Assembly: GCF_031157275.1 (NCBI RefSeq)
Contig: NZ_JAVIFW010000005.1
Span: 1-64,000, forward strand
Length of the DNA stretch: 64,000 nt
DNA from: Streptomyces sp. LHD-70
GTDB lineage: Bacteria; Actinomycetota; Actinomycetes; Streptomycetales; Streptomycetaceae
Direction: 5' to 3'
Both the position numbers and the translations under genes were made by a program. The notes beneath the pieces were generated by a model. It searched no databases and was not told where the DNA came from. It saw nothing but the letters and a program-made list of their open reading frames with translations. This document shows positions 18,609 through 28,232 of this stretch, piece after piece. Within the stretch, counting starts at the first letter, position 1. Every line of letters starts with the position of its first letter.

Positions 18609-19628
18609 TCAGCCGCCCGCCACCGGGCGGGCCGGGGTGGAGCGGCCCGTGCGGGTGGCGCTGTCGGCGTGCGCGGGCCGGCGGCTGCCGGTCGGCGTGA
18701 CGGGGGAGCGCTCCGAGCGCACCGTGTACCGCTGCGTGCTGAAGTGCGTCGGCGTCCTGCCGCCGTGCGGCGCGGCGCCCACCGGTTCCAGTACGGGCTC
18801 GGTGGCGGGGCCCGGCTCCGGGAGCAGCGGGGGAGCACCGGCCGGCGCGGGTGCCGTGGCGCGGCCGCGCAGGCCCGGCAGGTACCGGTCGCGCTGGGCG
18901 AGGATCCAGGCCTCGGCGCGGGTGACCAGCGGCTCGAACCAGGGCAGCGCGAGCAGGATGAGGAGCCCCGCGGCCCAGCCGAGGAGGACGTCGCTCAGCC
19001 AGTGCGTGCCCAGGTAGACCGTGCTGAGGCCGACGCCGAGCGAGACCACCGCGGAGAGCGCCGAGAGATAGCGGCGGGTCCGTGCGGTGGAGGCGAGGTA
19101 GGCGAGGATGCCCCAGGTCACGACGGCGTTCGCGGTGTGGCCCGAAGGGAATATGTCGCCGGTCAGCCACATTTCGTTGGAGCCGATGACGGTGGCGTAG
19201 TGCGGACCTTCCCGGCCCATGCTCAACTTGGCCGCGCCGACGGTGACGTTGAGCAGCAGCAGCGAGGTGCCCAGCATGAGCAGCGGGCGCAGCGTGTGCT
19301 GCCGCCAGGACCGCCAGCCCAGCCAGGCCGCGACCATCACGGCGGTGGGGCCGCGCTGGCCGAGCACGACGTAGTAGTCGATGAACGCGTGCAGTTCCTG
19401 CCACTGCTGGTAGGGCCGGAAGAACATCAGCTGCCAGTCGAGCCGGACGAGCCAGGACGTGTTGATCACGGCCACGACGATGAGCAGGTAGAAGACCAGC
19501 GTCGAGCCGAACAGCACGATCCGGTGCGGACTCATACGAGGCACTTCGAGGCCCGCCGGCCGTTCGGGTTCCCGGTCTAGCCGGGCAAAGAGCCGGTCCA
19601 GACGGGTCAGGTTTGGTTCGGTACGCAC
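18609..19628 (-). CDS. PAP2-family membrane phosphatase
   Basis: A 339-residue integral membrane protein with about six TM segments. PAP2 motifs: KLSMGREGP (motif 1), FPSGHTANAV (motif 2 with catalytic-core His) and STVYLGTHWLSDVLLG (motif 3, nucleophilic His). Motif 3 has Thr where SR is canonical. It likely dephosphorylates a lipid phosphate such as phosphatidate or undecaprenyl pyrophosphate at the membrane outer face. The last 85 residues are Pro/Ala/Arg-rich and probably disordered. GTG start at 19628, preceded by an unusually AT-rich region that should hold the promoter. Confidence 0.87.
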   Translation of the reverse strand: MRTEPNLTRLDRLFARLDREPERPAGLEVPRMSPHRIVLFGSTLVFYLLIVVAVINTSWLVRLDWQLMFFRPYQQWQELHAFIDYYVVLGQRGPTAVMVAAWLGWRSWRQHTLRPLLMLGTSLLLLNVTVGAAKLSMGREGPHYATVIGSNEMWLTGDIFPSGHTANAVVTWGILAYLASTARTRRYLSALSAVVSLGVGLSTVYLGTHWLSDVLLGWAAGLLILLALPWFEPLVTRAEAWILAQRDRYLPGLRGRATAPAPAGAPPLLPEPGPATEPVLEPVGAAPHGGRTPTHFSTQRYTVRSERSPVTPTGSRRPAHADSATRTGRSTPARPVAGG

Positions 19629-19639
19629 TCAATCGACGC

Positions 19640-19835
19640 TACAGCGAGTGAGCGCCTGACCCGGCCGAATCAGAGGGTTTGTGATGACGATGTGATGTGG
19701 GATTGATCTCAGGCGCGGAGTTATTCAGGAGTCCCGAGTAAAAGCTGATGACCTTGGATCGCTATTTATTCGATCTTCATCTGCTGTGATTTCGGATGGC
19801 GTCTGAATTCATTCCGTACGAGGTGATGTGAATTC
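19640..19835. other. AT-rich intergenic patch
   Basis: About 190 bases upstream of the PAP2 gene and downstream of the mannosyltransferase stop, with far more A/T than the rest of the window (for example GCTATTTATTCGATCTTCAT at 19759-19778). No RBS-led frame was found. It may contain the PAP2 promoter or a decayed insert. Confidence 0.6.
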
Positions 19836-19917
19836 CGCCGACGGCACGCCGACGGTACGCCGACCGGTGACACGGCGTGTACGGCCCGTGGTCGCGCCCG
19901 CGCCGGGACGGCCCGAG

Positions 19918-21108
19918 TCACGGCGGTCCCGACCCGTTCAGCCAGAACGCCCCGTACACCGCCGAGCCCACCGCCACCACCGCGAGCAGCGCCGCCGCCC
20001 GCGCGGTGCGCCACCGCGCCAGGCCCACCGCGAGCGGCAGCAGCAGCGGGAAGGCGGGCAGCAGCAGCCGCGGCTTGGAGCCGAAGTAGCCCGAGGCGCA
20101 GAGCGCGAGTACGACGACGATCCCGCAGTACACGAGCAGCGCGGGCGGCTGCCCCCGGCGCACGCACACCACGTACAGCCAGATCACCAGGCCGACCCCG
20201 ACGGTCAGTCCGAGCCCGGCGAACACCGAGGGGAACGAGGTCAGCATCCCGCCGACGAACCGCGCGAAGGCGAGGCCGCCGTCGAAGCCGTTGCCCCACT
20301 GCGCCTGGACGTCGAGATAGCCGAACAGTCCGTCGCCGGTGCGATGCCCGACCCACAGCACGTACCCCGCCGCCCCGAGCGGAGCGAGCAGCACCCCGAG
20401 CACGAGCCGCCATCCGGCCCGCCGCTCGCGCGCGACCGCGATCGCCGCCGTCACCCAGACCGCCGCCATGACCGCGGCGCCCACCGGCCGGGTCAGCCCG
20501 GCGAGCGCCGCGAGCACGCCCGCCCACACCCACCGCTCGCGCAGCACCGCGTACAGCGCCCAGGCCGCGAGCGCCGTGAACAGCGACTCGCTGTACGCCA
20601 TCGACTGCACGATCCCGACCGGCAGCACCGCCCACAGCGCCACGGCGCACACGCCCGCGCGCAGCCCGTGAAGCCGCTCCGCGATCAGGAAGATCCCGAG
20701 CGCCGCCGCAAGCGAGGCGAGCCAGGCCACGAGCAGCCCGGCATCCGCGTACGACAGCGGGGTCAGCGCGTGGCCGAGCCGCTCCAGCCACGGGAGCAGC
20801 GGGAAGAACGCCAGGTTGGAGTGGACCGAGCCGTCCGGCAGGCGGGTCTCCCAGCCGTAGCCGAAGTCGGCGACGCGGGTGTACCAGAGCGAGTCCCAGC
20901 GCGCGGTGAGCAGTCCGTGCGCGCTCTTGCCGTTCGCCGCGGACCACCCCGCGAGCACCACGAGCCCGAGCGCGCGCACCCCGGCGTACACCAACAGCGC
21001 GGGCGCCGCCCGGCGCAGCGCACTGCGGACCCGGTCGCGGCGGACGGTCGGAACGTACGGGGCAAGATCGGTCACGGGCTCGATTATGGGTGGAAGAGGG
21101 AACCGCAT
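19918..21108 (-). CDS. polytopic mannosyltransferase, PIG-V-like
   Basis: A 396-residue membrane protein with about nine to ten hydrophobic segments. GLLTARWDSLWYTRVADFGYG (WDxxWY plus acidic first-loop residue) and NLAFFPLLPWLERL resemble the PIG-V/GPI-mannosyltransferase 2 family of dolichol- or polyprenol-phosphate-mannose-dependent enzymes. In actinobacteria these glycosylate exported proteins, lipids or polysaccharides. The ATG at 21108 is chosen; upstream in-frame residues are not membrane-like. A GTG at 21075 is an alternative. Single gene, divergent from the MFS gene. Confidence 0.78.
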   Translation of the reverse strand: MRFPLPPIIEPVTDLAPYVPTVRRDRVRSALRRAAPALLVYAGVRALGLVVLAGWSAANGKSAHGLLTARWDSLWYTRVADFGYGWETRLPDGSVHSNLAFFPLLPWLERLGHALTPLSYADAGLLVAWLASLAAALGIFLIAERLHGLRAGVCAVALWAVLPVGIVQSMAYSESLFTALAAWALYAVLRERWVWAGVLAALAGLTRPVGAAVMAAVWVTAAIAVARERRAGWRLVLGVLLAPLGAAGYVLWVGHRTGDGLFGYLDVQAQWGNGFDGGLAFARFVGGMLTSFPSVFAGLGLTVGVGLVIWLYVVCVRRGQPPALLVYCGIVVVLALCASGYFGSKPRLLLPAFPLLLPLAVGLARWRTARAAALLAVVAVGSAVYGAFWLNGSGPP

Positions 21109-21344
21109 ACCCCCGGGCGGTCGTTTCACCAGACGGGGACGACCAGTTGGGACGGGGGACTTCGGACGGCGAGGCGTGGCGTACGCCACACCGCGTCGTT
21201 CAGCTACGTGAGAGGTGGGCCACCCAAGCCCGCTGTGAACTCGCGTACGCTGACTGCTCACTCGTACACCCGGTCGGGCCCATTGCCGCTGGCAGAGCCG
21301 CCGCCCGCCGACCGCCTGAGTACGGGATCACTGGGAGGTACTAC

Positions 21345-23024
21345 ATGACCGGGACGACCACGGCTGCTCCGAAGCGGCCCTCGGCATCCCGGTTCCTGGA
21401 GCGCATGGGCATCGGACGCCCGGAAGGCGCCAACCGCTGGGTCGTCCTCATAGTCCTGTGCGTGAGCCTCGCGATCGTCGCCATCGACTCGACGGTGCTG
21501 CACGTGGCGGTTCCGGCCGTCACCGAGGACCTCAAGCCCGGCGCCATCCAGCTCCTGTGGATCGTCGACTCGTATCCGCTGGTCTGCGCCTCGCTCCTGA
21601 TCCTCTTCGGCACCCTCGGCGACCGCGTCGGCCGCAGAAAGGTCCTGCTCCTCGGGTACGGCCTGTTCGGCTTCGCCTCCGCGATGGCGGCGCTCGCGCA
21701 CGAACCCAAGACCCTGATCGCGGCCCGCGTCCTGCTGGGCGTCGGCGGCGCGATGATCATGCCCGCGACGCTCTCCATCGTCCGGCAGGTCTTCCCCGAC
21801 CGGCGCGAGCGGGCCCTCGCCATCGGCATCTGGAGCGCGGTCGCCGCCGTCGGCGCCGCCGCCGGACCGCTGCTCGGCGGCTTCCTCCTGGAGCACTTCT
21901 GGTGGGGCTCGGTCTTCCTCATCAACATCCCGCTGATGTTCGCCAGCCTCCTGGTCGGCCGCTGGCTCCTGCCCGAGTCCACCGGCGACCGCAACGGCCC
22001 GTGGGACGTGGTCGGCGCGCTGATGGCCGCGGCCGGACTCTTCGGCGTCGTGCTCGGCATCAAGCGCGCGGGCGGCGGTGAGGGCGTCGTCAGCCCGATG
22101 ACCCTGGTGCCGCTGATCGTCGGCGCGCTGCTCCTGGTGCTCTTCGTCCGCCGCCAGCGCCGCCGCAAGCACCCGCTGGTCGACCTCAGCCTGTTCTCCC
22201 GGCCGGCCTTCGGCACCTCCGTCGGCTGCATCATCATCGCGATGCTGGCGCTCGTCGGCCTGATGCTGATCGCCGCGCAGTACCTCCAGCTGGTGCTCGG
22301 CCTCTCGCCGCTGGAGACCGGCCTCAGGATGGTCCCGCTGACCCTCGCCGCCATGGCCGGCGGGCTCACCGGATCCTGGATCCTGCCCCGACTCGGCCCG
22401 CGCGTGATGGTCTCGGCCGGCTTCTGCCTGACCGCCGCAGCTGTCCTCACGCTCACGTTCATGGGCCGCGAGGACAACCTCGCGCTGCTCCTGACCGGCT
22501 TCGTCCTGCTCGGCTTCGGCCTGCAGACCACGCTCTTCGGTGCGTACGAGTCGATGCTCAGCGACGTCAGCCAGGGCCAGGCGGGAGGCGCCGCGGCCAT
22601 CGGCGAGACCTCGTACCAGCTGGGCAGCGGTATCGGCATCGCCTTCATCGGCAGTGTCATGAACGCCGCCTACGGCCCCCGCCTCGACTCGGTCCCCGGC
22701 GTCCCCGGCGGCGACGTCGCCGCCGCCCGGCACTCCCTCGGCGAGGCCTACGAGATCTCCCACGGGCTCGAATCCGGCGCGGGCGCCGCCCTGCGCGCCG
22801 CGGCCCGCGACGCCTTCGTGCACGGACTGCACGTCACCCTGTACGCCAGCGCGGGCCTGCTCCTCATCGGCGCCCTGGCCGCCCTGCGGCTGCCCCGCGC
22901 CATGGACCTCTCCGCGTCCCCGGCGGACGAGGACACCACCCCCGCGACCAGCGAGCGCGGCCTGCGGAAGACCGCCCCGGCCCAGCGGGACCGCGAGGCC
23001 ATCACCGCCGAGTCCTCCGCCTGA
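21345..23024 (+). CDS. MFS transporter, DHA2 (14-TM) drug-efflux type
   Basis: A 559-residue proton antiporter-like pump with 14 predicted TM helices. Key elements: VAIDSTVLHVAVPAVTEDL (motif D1 analogue), LFGTLGDRVGRRKVLLLG (motif A), and GIWSAVAAVGAAAGPLLGGFLLEHFWWGSVFLINIP (motif C). This architecture is that of QacA/SmvA/EmrB-type exporters of cationic or amphipathic compounds. The ATG at 21345 follows GGGAGGT by five bases. No adjacent regulator faces it, and the substrate is unknown. A long extracytoplasmic loop near residues 445-490 precedes the last TM. Confidence 0.9.
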   Translation: MTGTTTAAPKRPSASRFLERMGIGRPEGANRWVVLIVLCVSLAIVAIDSTVLHVAVPAVTEDLKPGAIQLLWIVDSYPLVCASLLILFGTLGDRVGRRKVLLLGYGLFGFASAMAALAHEPKTLIAARVLLGVGGAMIMPATLSIVRQVFPDRRERALAIGIWSAVAAVGAAAGPLLGGFLLEHFWWGSVFLINIPLMFASLLVGRWLLPESTGDRNGPWDVVGALMAAAGLFGVVLGIKRAGGGEGVVSPMTLVPLIVGALLLVLFVRRQRRRKHPLVDLSLFSRPAFGTSVGCIIIAMLALVGLMLIAAQYLQLVLGLSPLETGLRMVPLTLAAMAGGLTGSWILPRLGPRVMVSAGFCLTAAAVLTLTFMGREDNLALLLTGFVLLGFGLQTTLFGAYESMLSDVSQGQAGGAAAIGETSYQLGSGIGIAFIGSVMNAAYGPRLDSVPGVPGGDVAAARHSLGEAYEISHGLESGAGAALRAAARDAFVHGLHVTLYASAGLLLIGALAALRLPRAMDLSASPADEDTTPATSERGLRKTAPAQRDREAITAESSA

Positions 23025-23087
23025 CACCGCCCGCGGGGCACACTCTGGACGTGCGGCTTCCCGGGGCCGTACCGTCGGCACCACCGT

Positions 23088-23104
23088 AACTAACGCTGCT
23101 AGTT
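23088..23104. promoter_or_regulatory. possible operator palindrome before acyl-CoA dehydrogenase gene
   Basis: AACTA, seven bases, TAGTT (23088-23092 and 23100-23104) lies 23 bases before the ATG, just upstream of the GGAGG. It is A/T-richer than its surroundings, as expected of an operator or -10 region. No protein is assigned. Confidence 0.4.
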
Positions 23105-23126
23105 TTACGTGTCCGGAGGCCCGTCC

Positions 23127-24323
23127 ATGTCGTCCTCGTCCCGCCCCGCCCTGCCGCCCTTCGACCCCGCCGACCCGCTCGGCCTCGACGATCTCCTCGA
23201 CCCCGAGGACCTCGCCATCCGCGACACCGTCAGAACCTGGGCCCAGGACCGCGTCCTGCCGCACATCGCCGACTGGTACGAGCGCGGTGAACTGCCCGGC
23301 GTACGCGAACTGGCCCGGGAGCTCGGCGGGATCGGCGCCCTCGGCATGTCCCTCACCGGCTACGGCTGCGCGGGCGCGAGCGCCGTCCAGTACGGCCTGG
23401 CCTGCCTGGAGCTGGAGGCCGCCGACTCCGGCATCCGCTCCCTGGTCTCGGTCCAGGGCTCGCTCGCGATGTACGCGATCTGGAAGTTCGGCTCCGAGGA
23501 GCAGAAGCAGCAGTGGCTGCCGCGGATGGCGGCCGGCGAGGTCATCGGCTGCTTCGGCCTCACCGAGCCCGACCACGGCTCCGACCCCGCCGCGATGCGG
23601 ACGCACGCCAAGAAGGACGGCACGGACTGGATCCTGACCGGCCGCAAGATGTGGATCACCAACGGTTCGGTGGCCGGTGTCGCGGTCGTCTGGGCGCAGA
23701 CGGACGACGGCATCAGGGGCTTCGTCGTCCCCACCGACAGCCCCGGCTTCTCCGCCCCCGAGATCAAGCACAAGTGGTCCCTGCGCGCCTCGGTCACCAG
23801 CGAACTCGTCCTGGACGAGGTGCGGTTGCCCGCCGACGCGGTCCTGCCCGAGGTCACCGGCCTGCGCGGCCCGCTCAGCTGCCTGAGCCACGCGCGCTAC
23901 GGCATCGTCTGGGGCGCGATGGGAGCGGCCCGCTCGTCCTTCGAGGCGGCGGTGGAGTACGCGAAGACGCGGGAGCAGTTCGGCAGGCCCATCGGCGGCT
24001 TCCAGCTCACCCAGGCCAAGCTCGCCGACATGGCCGTCGAACTGCACAAGGGGATCCTGCTCGCCCACCACCTGGGGCGCCGCCTCGACGCGGGCCGACT
24101 GCGGCCGGAGCAGGTCAGCTTCGGCAAGCTCAACAACGTACGAGAGGCCATCGAGATCTGCCGCACCTCACGGACGATCCTCGGGGCCAACGGGATCTCG
24201 CTCGAATACCCCGTGATGCGGCATGCGACGAATCTCGAATCGGTGCTGACCTACGAAGGCACCGTCGAGATGCATCAGTTGGTGCTCGGCAAGGCGCTCA
24301 CCGGGCTCGACGCGTTCCGGTAG
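23127..24323 (+). CDS. acyl-CoA dehydrogenase, glutaryl-CoA dehydrogenase-like
   Basis: A 398-residue FAD flavoenzyme. The N-terminal helical domain carries SGIRSLVSVQGSLAMYAIW, the mid beta domain CFGLTEPDHGSDP and KMWITNGSVA, and the C-terminal helical domain REQFGRPIGGFQLTQAKLADM and LTYEGTVEMHQLVLG. The Glu in YEGT is the expected catalytic base. The SLVSVQGSLAM segment and catalytic-Glu context resemble glutaryl-CoA dehydrogenase, which both dehydrogenates and decarboxylates in lysine/tryptophan breakdown, but other short-chain substrates are possible. The ATG at 23127 has GGAGG eight bases upstream. Convergent with sflA. Confidence 0.88.
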   Translation: MSSSSRPALPPFDPADPLGLDDLLDPEDLAIRDTVRTWAQDRVLPHIADWYERGELPGVRELARELGGIGALGMSLTGYGCAGASAVQYGLACLELEAADSGIRSLVSVQGSLAMYAIWKFGSEEQKQQWLPRMAAGEVIGCFGLTEPDHGSDPAAMRTHAKKDGTDWILTGRKMWITNGSVAGVAVVWAQTDDGIRGFVVPTDSPGFSAPEIKHKWSLRASVTSELVLDEVRLPADAVLPEVTGLRGPLSCLSHARYGIVWGAMGAARSSFEAAVEYAKTREQFGRPIGGFQLTQAKLADMAVELHKGILLAHHLGRRLDAGRLRPEQVSFGKLNNVREAIEICRTSRTILGANGISLEYPVMRHATNLESVLTYEGTVEMHQLVLGKALTGLDAFR

Positions 24324-24362
24324 ACCGGACGGTCCGGGGGGAGTCGGTGAGCGGCCTGCCGG

Positions 24363-24809
24363 CTAGCTCTGGTTGAAGAAGCCGTCCGAAGGCCGGGCGG
24401 CCGCTTCGCCGTTGACGACCGCGGTGTCGGCCGGGCTGAGCAGGAAGACCCGGGTCGCCACCCGCTCGATGGAGCCGCGCAGGCCGAAGGTGAGCCCGGC
24501 CGCGAAGTCCACCACGCGCTTGGCGTCGCCGGGGTCCATCGACGTGAGGTTGATGATGACCGGGACGCCGTCCCGGAAGAGCTCGCCGATGGCGCGCGCG
24601 TCCCGGAAGCCGTCCGGGGCGATGGTGCCGATCCGGCGGCCGGCCTCCTCGGCCTGCTCGCCGGCGACCCGCACCCGGGGGTCGGTCACCCAGGTCTCGC
24701 CGGACTCGGGGCCCTCGGCCGCGTCGTCCTCGTAACCGTCGTAGTAACGCTCGTCATCGTTGTCGTCGACGAGGCCAAGCCAGGCACTCGCCTTGCGCAC
24801 CGATCCCAT
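24363..24809 (-). CDS. sflA: SepF-like division-associated protein
   Basis: A 148-residue protein with the SepF layout. An amphipathic membrane-targeting start ([14 protein letters not shown]) is followed by an acidic Tyr-rich linker ([12 protein letters not shown]), then the SepF core: [57 protein letters not shown]. SepF links FtsZ to the membrane; Streptomyces has SepF plus two SepF-like proteins. Its isolated location away from ftsZ and its neighbours match what I recall for SflA, not SepF itself, which lies in the ftsZ cluster. AGGAGG precedes the ATG by six bases. Confidence 0.85.
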   Translation of the reverse strand: MGSVRKASAWLGLVDDNDDERYYDGYEDDAAEGPESGETWVTDPRVRVAGEQAEEAGRRIGTIAPDGFRDARAIGELFRDGVPVIINLTSMDPGDAKRVVDFAAGLTFGLRGSIERVATRVFLLSPADTAVVNGEAAARPSDGFFNQS

Positions 24810-25092
24810 GGACGCCTCCTCTCAAGCGGTCCTGCTGTCCGCACCCCTATGGTCGTCCATGATGCGGAAGGCGCGTCGCTCCGACCAAGCGGTTAGTCGC
24901 GCCGCGCGCCTTTCGTGACGGTACTGGTGCAGAACGCACCCCCATTCTCCAAGGGTCCTGCCAGGCAGGGCTGCTGACAGTGAGTGAAATATGACTTGTC
25001 GGCGCGTCCGGGTGACGACGGGCGTGTCGAGCTGCTGAGCGTGGCCGATACGATGCGGTCGCACGTCATCAGCGACTCACGGGGGAGCCGTC

Positions 25093-26439
25093 TTGTTCGG
25101 CATCGTCAGGCCCTGCAGCCACCGACTCGGTGAGGGCCTCAAGACGCAGTGGATGGCGCATCTGTGCGGGCTCTGCCTCGCGTTGCGCAGCGATCACGGC
25201 CAGTTCGCGCGGGTCGTCACCAACTACGACGGCCTGCTCGTCTCGGTTCTGACGGAGGCTCAGGTCGAGCGGACCACGGGGTGGCGGCGCACCGCCGGGC
25301 CCTGTCCGCTGCGCGGGATGCGCGGCGCCTCGGTCGCCCAGGGCGAGGGTGCGCGCCTCGCCGCGGCCGTCTCGCTCGTCCTCGCCTCGGCGAAGGTACG
25401 CGACCACGTGGCCGACGGGGACGGGGTGTTGGGGCGCAGGCCGGTGGCCCTGGCGGCGCGCCGGGTGGCCCGCTCCTGGGACCGGGCCGGGGCGCGCACC
25501 GGGGCCGACGTCGGCTTCGACACCGCCGTGCTCGTCGACGCCGTGCGGCGGCAGGGCGGCATCGAGGCGCTCGCCGGGCCCGGCACCTCGCTGCTCGTCG
25601 TGACCGAGCCGACCGAGACCGCGACCGCCGCGGCCTTCGCGCACACCGCGCACCTCTCCGGACGGCCGGGCAACGCGGCACCGCTCGCCGAGGCCGGCCG
25701 GCTCTTCGGGCGGCTCGCGCACCTCCTGGACGCCGTCGAGGACCGCGAGGAGGACGCCGCACGCGGGGCGTGGAACCCCCTCTCCGCGACCGGGACTTCA
25801 CTCACCGGGGCCCGCAGGCTCGCCGACGACGCGCTGCGCGGCATCCGACTCGCCCTGCGCGACGTGGAGTTCACGGACGCGGGGCTCGCGCACCGGCTGC
25901 TCGTGCACGAACTGCCGCGCTCCGTCGACCGCGCCTTCGGCACCACGGGCTGCTCGCATCAGCAGCCCGGCGTGCCGCACGCGGCGCACCCCGGTTCCGG
26001 TGGGCCGGTCGGTCCGTACACCTCGTACCCGCAGCCCGGTCCGGGCGGTCCCGGTGGCCCCGCCGGTCCGTACGCTCCGCAGCAGCCCGGGCCCGGTGGC
26101 CCCGGCGGTCCTGGTGGTCCGTACGGGCCGGGGCCCGGTGGGCCTGGTGGGCCCGGTGGGCCTCGGCCGCCGCGCCGTGACCGGCGGGGGCTGATCGCCG
26201 GGTGCCTGGTGTGGGCGGGACTCGCCTGTACGTGTCAGCTGTGCTGCGGCACGCACGAGGACCCGTGGAGCCGGGAGCGCAAGGAGGGGCCGTGCAACGA
26301 CTGCTGCGGCGCCTGTGACTGCTGTTCCAACTGTTCCAACTGCTGCAGCTGTTGCGGGGGAGACGGGGAGAGCGGCGAAGGCGACGACGGCGGGTGCTGT
26401 GACGGCTGCGACTGCAACTGCGACTGCGGCTGCGGCTGA
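25093..26439 (+). CDS. DUF5685 protein with Gly-Pro repeats and cysteine-rich tail
   Basis: A 448-residue protein. Residues 1-290 form a helical domain typical of actinobacterial DUF5685: [29 protein letters not shown] (a CxxC), and CPLRGMRG. Residues 300-370 are low-complexity PGGPGGP with several GPY units. After a short hydrophobic stretch ([19 protein letters not shown]), the last 60 residues contain more than 20 cysteines in CC, CxC and CxxC pairs, with acidic spacers. TTG start at 25093 behind GGGGGAG. Function is unknown; metal binding by the tail is an inference. Convergent-end gene with a triplet repeat immediately after its stop. Confidence 0.8.
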   Translation: MFGIVRPCSHRLGEGLKTQWMAHLCGLCLALRSDHGQFARVVTNYDGLLVSVLTEAQVERTTGWRRTAGPCPLRGMRGASVAQGEGARLAAAVSLVLASAKVRDHVADGDGVLGRRPVALAARRVARSWDRAGARTGADVGFDTAVLVDAVRRQGGIEALAGPGTSLLVVTEPTETATAAAFAHTAHLSGRPGNAAPLAEAGRLFGRLAHLLDAVEDREEDAARGAWNPLSATGTSLTGARRLADDALRGIRLALRDVEFTDAGLAHRLLVHELPRSVDRAFGTTGCSHQQPGVPHAAHPGSGGPVGPYTSYPQPGPGGPGGPAGPYAPQQPGPGGPGGPGGPYGPGPGGPGGPGGPRPPRRDRRGLIAGCLVWAGLACTCQLCCGTHEDPWSRERKEGPCNDCCGACDCCSNCSNCCSCCGGDGESGEGDDGGCCDGCDCNCDCGCG

Positions 26440-26520
26440 ACCGCCACCACCGTCGTCGCCGCCGCCGCCGCCACCGCCACCACCGCCACCACCGTCGCCA
26501 CCACCACCGTCGCCGGTACG
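26440..26520. repeat. CCACC/CGCCG triplet microsatellite
   Basis: A near-pure 3-bp-period tract of CCA, CCG and TCG codon-like units starting at the base after the DUF5685 stop. On the minus strand it is a run of GGTGGC/GGCGGC units able to form G-quadruplex-like structure. It probably arose by slippage next to the Gly/Cys-coding repeats. Confidence 0.85.
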
Positions 26521-26931
26521 GAGGTCATCCGGAGCGGCGACTTCCGGCCAGGTCCCGGCCCCGGACGGACGCGGGCGAATCGGTTCATCCTTCAACTCCC
26601 GGCCGGATGGCGTGAGTTGAGGGTGCGCCCTGCCGCATCCCGGTGTGGAACCCCGAGCGGCGCCCGTACGTCACACCCTCGACGAGCGACCCCGACGGCA
26701 CCCGCGGAACACCGCGACGGACCCGCCGCCGGGGCCGAGGTGTGTCATGCGCAGACGGCCGAAAGCTGGCCTTGTGCGGCCCTCACGCCGACCGAATACT
26801 CCGAGCCAGCGCTTGTCAGGGGCACGGCCAAACCGGATTCCGGACACCGGACCCGGGCGGCCCGCCCTCGGCTGCGCCTCACGGGCCCGCTCCTCCCAGG
26901 CGGGCCCCCGATTCCCTCGGAGGAACGTGAA
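26521..26931. other. region upstream of the first protease
   Basis: No gene supported. The protease reading frame is open back to 26617, but that part is not family-like and lacks a signal peptide. The protease promoter must lie here; no clear hexamers were seen. Confidence 0.4.
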
Positions 26932-27831
26932 GTGAGGATCAAGCGCACCACCCCCCGCAGCGGCGTCGCGAGACGCGCGTCCCTGGCCGTCGTGGCCGGA
27001 TCCCTCGTCGCCGCCGGAGCGTTCGCCGCACCGGCCGCCAGCGCGGACGAGGCCACCACCTTCAGCAGCGCCCAGCTCAGCGAGGCGAGCGACGCGGTGC
27101 TCGCCGCCGATGTCGCGGGCACGGCCTGGAACGTGGACCCGAAGACCAAGCGCGTCCTGGTCACGGCCGACAGCACCGTCTCCCGGGCCGAGATCAACAA
27201 GATCAAGCGCGAAGCCGGTACGAACGCCGGAGCCCTCAAGATCGAGCGCACCCCCGGCAAGTTCAGCAAGCTGCTCTCCGGCGGCGACGCGATCTACGCC
27301 TCCAGCTGGCGCTGCTCGGCAGGCTTCAACGTGCGCAGCGGCAGCACGTACTACTTCGTGACCGCCGGCCACTGCACCGACGGCGCGGGCACCTGGTACA
27401 CCAACTCCGCCCGTACCACCACCATCGGCCCGACGGCCGGATCCAGCTTCCCGGGCAACGACTACGGCCTGGTGCGCTACTCCAACACCGGGCTCTCCCA
27501 CCCGGGCACCGTCGGCGGCCGGGACATCACCAGTGCGGCCGACGCCACGGTCGGCATGTCCGTCACCCGCCGCGGCTCCACCACCGGCACCCACAGCGGC
27601 TCCGTCACCGGCCTCAACGCGACGGTCAACTACGGTGGTGGAGATGTCGTTTACGGCATGATTCGCACCAATGTGTGCGCCGAGCCCGGTGACTCCGGTG
27701 GCCCGCTCTACTCCGGCAGCCGGGCCATCGGCCTCACCTCCGGTGGCAGCGGCAACTGCTCCTCCGGCGGTACGACGTTCTTCCAGCCCGTGAAGGAGGC
27801 GCTGAGCGCGTACGGGGTTTCCGTGTACTGA
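26932..27831 (+). CDS. secreted chymotrypsin-like serine protease, streptogrisin A/B type precursor
   Basis: A 299-residue preproenzyme. Signal peptide 1-41 ([25 protein letters not shown]), then a propeptide of about 73 residues (alpha-lytic-type prodomain: [31 protein letters not shown]). Mature enzyme starts at about residue 115 ([20 protein letters not shown]), 185 residues long, the same as streptogrisin B. Catalytic triad: His in VTAGHCTD, Asp in GNDYGLVRY, Ser in [10 protein letters not shown]. Four cysteines form two disulfides. GTG start at 26932 with GGAGG eight bases before. Chymotrypsin-like specificity is expected from the family. Confidence 0.92.
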   Translation: MRIKRTTPRSGVARRASLAVVAGSLVAAGAFAAPAASADEATTFSSAQLSEASDAVLAADVAGTAWNVDPKTKRVLVTADSTVSRAEINKIKREAGTNAGALKIERTPGKFSKLLSGGDAIYASSWRCSAGFNVRSGSTYYFVTAGHCTDGAGTWYTNSARTTTIGPTAGSSFPGNDYGLVRYSNTGLSHPGTVGGRDITSAADATVGMSVTRRGSTTGTHSGSVTGLNATVNYGGGDVVYGMIRTNVCAEPGDSGGPLYSGSRAIGLTSGGSGNCSSGGTTFFQPVKEALSAYGVSVY

Positions 27832-27860
27832 TCCAGTACGGGACCCCTCCCGCGCCTCTT

Positions 27861-27892
27861 GAGCCCCTGCCCGAACTCCCGGGCGGGGGCTC
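27861..27892. terminator. intrinsic terminator after the first protease
   Basis: Arms 27861-27873 and 27880-27892 (13 bp, one G-U pair) around a 6-base loop, followed by GTTCTTTT. A classic hairpin plus U-run, 30 bases past the stop codon. Confidence 0.88.
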
Positions 27893-27900
27893 GTTCTTTT

Positions 27901-28019
27901 CCCCTATCCGCCCCTTCCCGAAAGCCTGCGGCGCTTCGGGGGCTCCGCCCCCGGATCCCCCGCTCCTCAAACGCCGGAGGGGCTGATTTTGAACCGTCGT
28001 CGGGAAGAGGCGGGAGGGG
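27901..28019. repeat. dispersed intergenic hairpin element, copy 1
   Basis: Imperfect inverted ends 27901-27921 and 28000-28019 (CCGCCCCTTCCCGA facing TCGGGAAGAGGCGG) enclose GGGGGC-TCC-GCCCCC (27938-27952) and CTCCTCAAACGCCGGAGGGG. A related element lies at 52682-52844. The type is common between Streptomyces genes and resembles a non-mobile MITE or REP-like unit. Confidence 0.75.
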
Positions 28020-28232
28020 AAAGAATCGGCCAGCCCTGCATCGAGTTGCGGAGGGCCCGCCACGTGCAAGCGAAGGTTTCGTGAATGCCCGGGGACCGCG
28101 CCGTGGTCGTCGAGTGCGCGTCCGGAACTCGACCTTGTGTGCGCCCTGTGAACGTGGCAATAGTGACTGTCACCCTTCAGGGCCCGGTGAACCCCACCGA
28201 TCCGGACCCGACCCCCCACAGGAGGACGTGAC

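Noticed and set aside
26617..26931. N-terminal extension of the first streptogrisin frame
   Set aside because: It would bury the signal peptide, and the GTG at 26932 has a good ribosome site.
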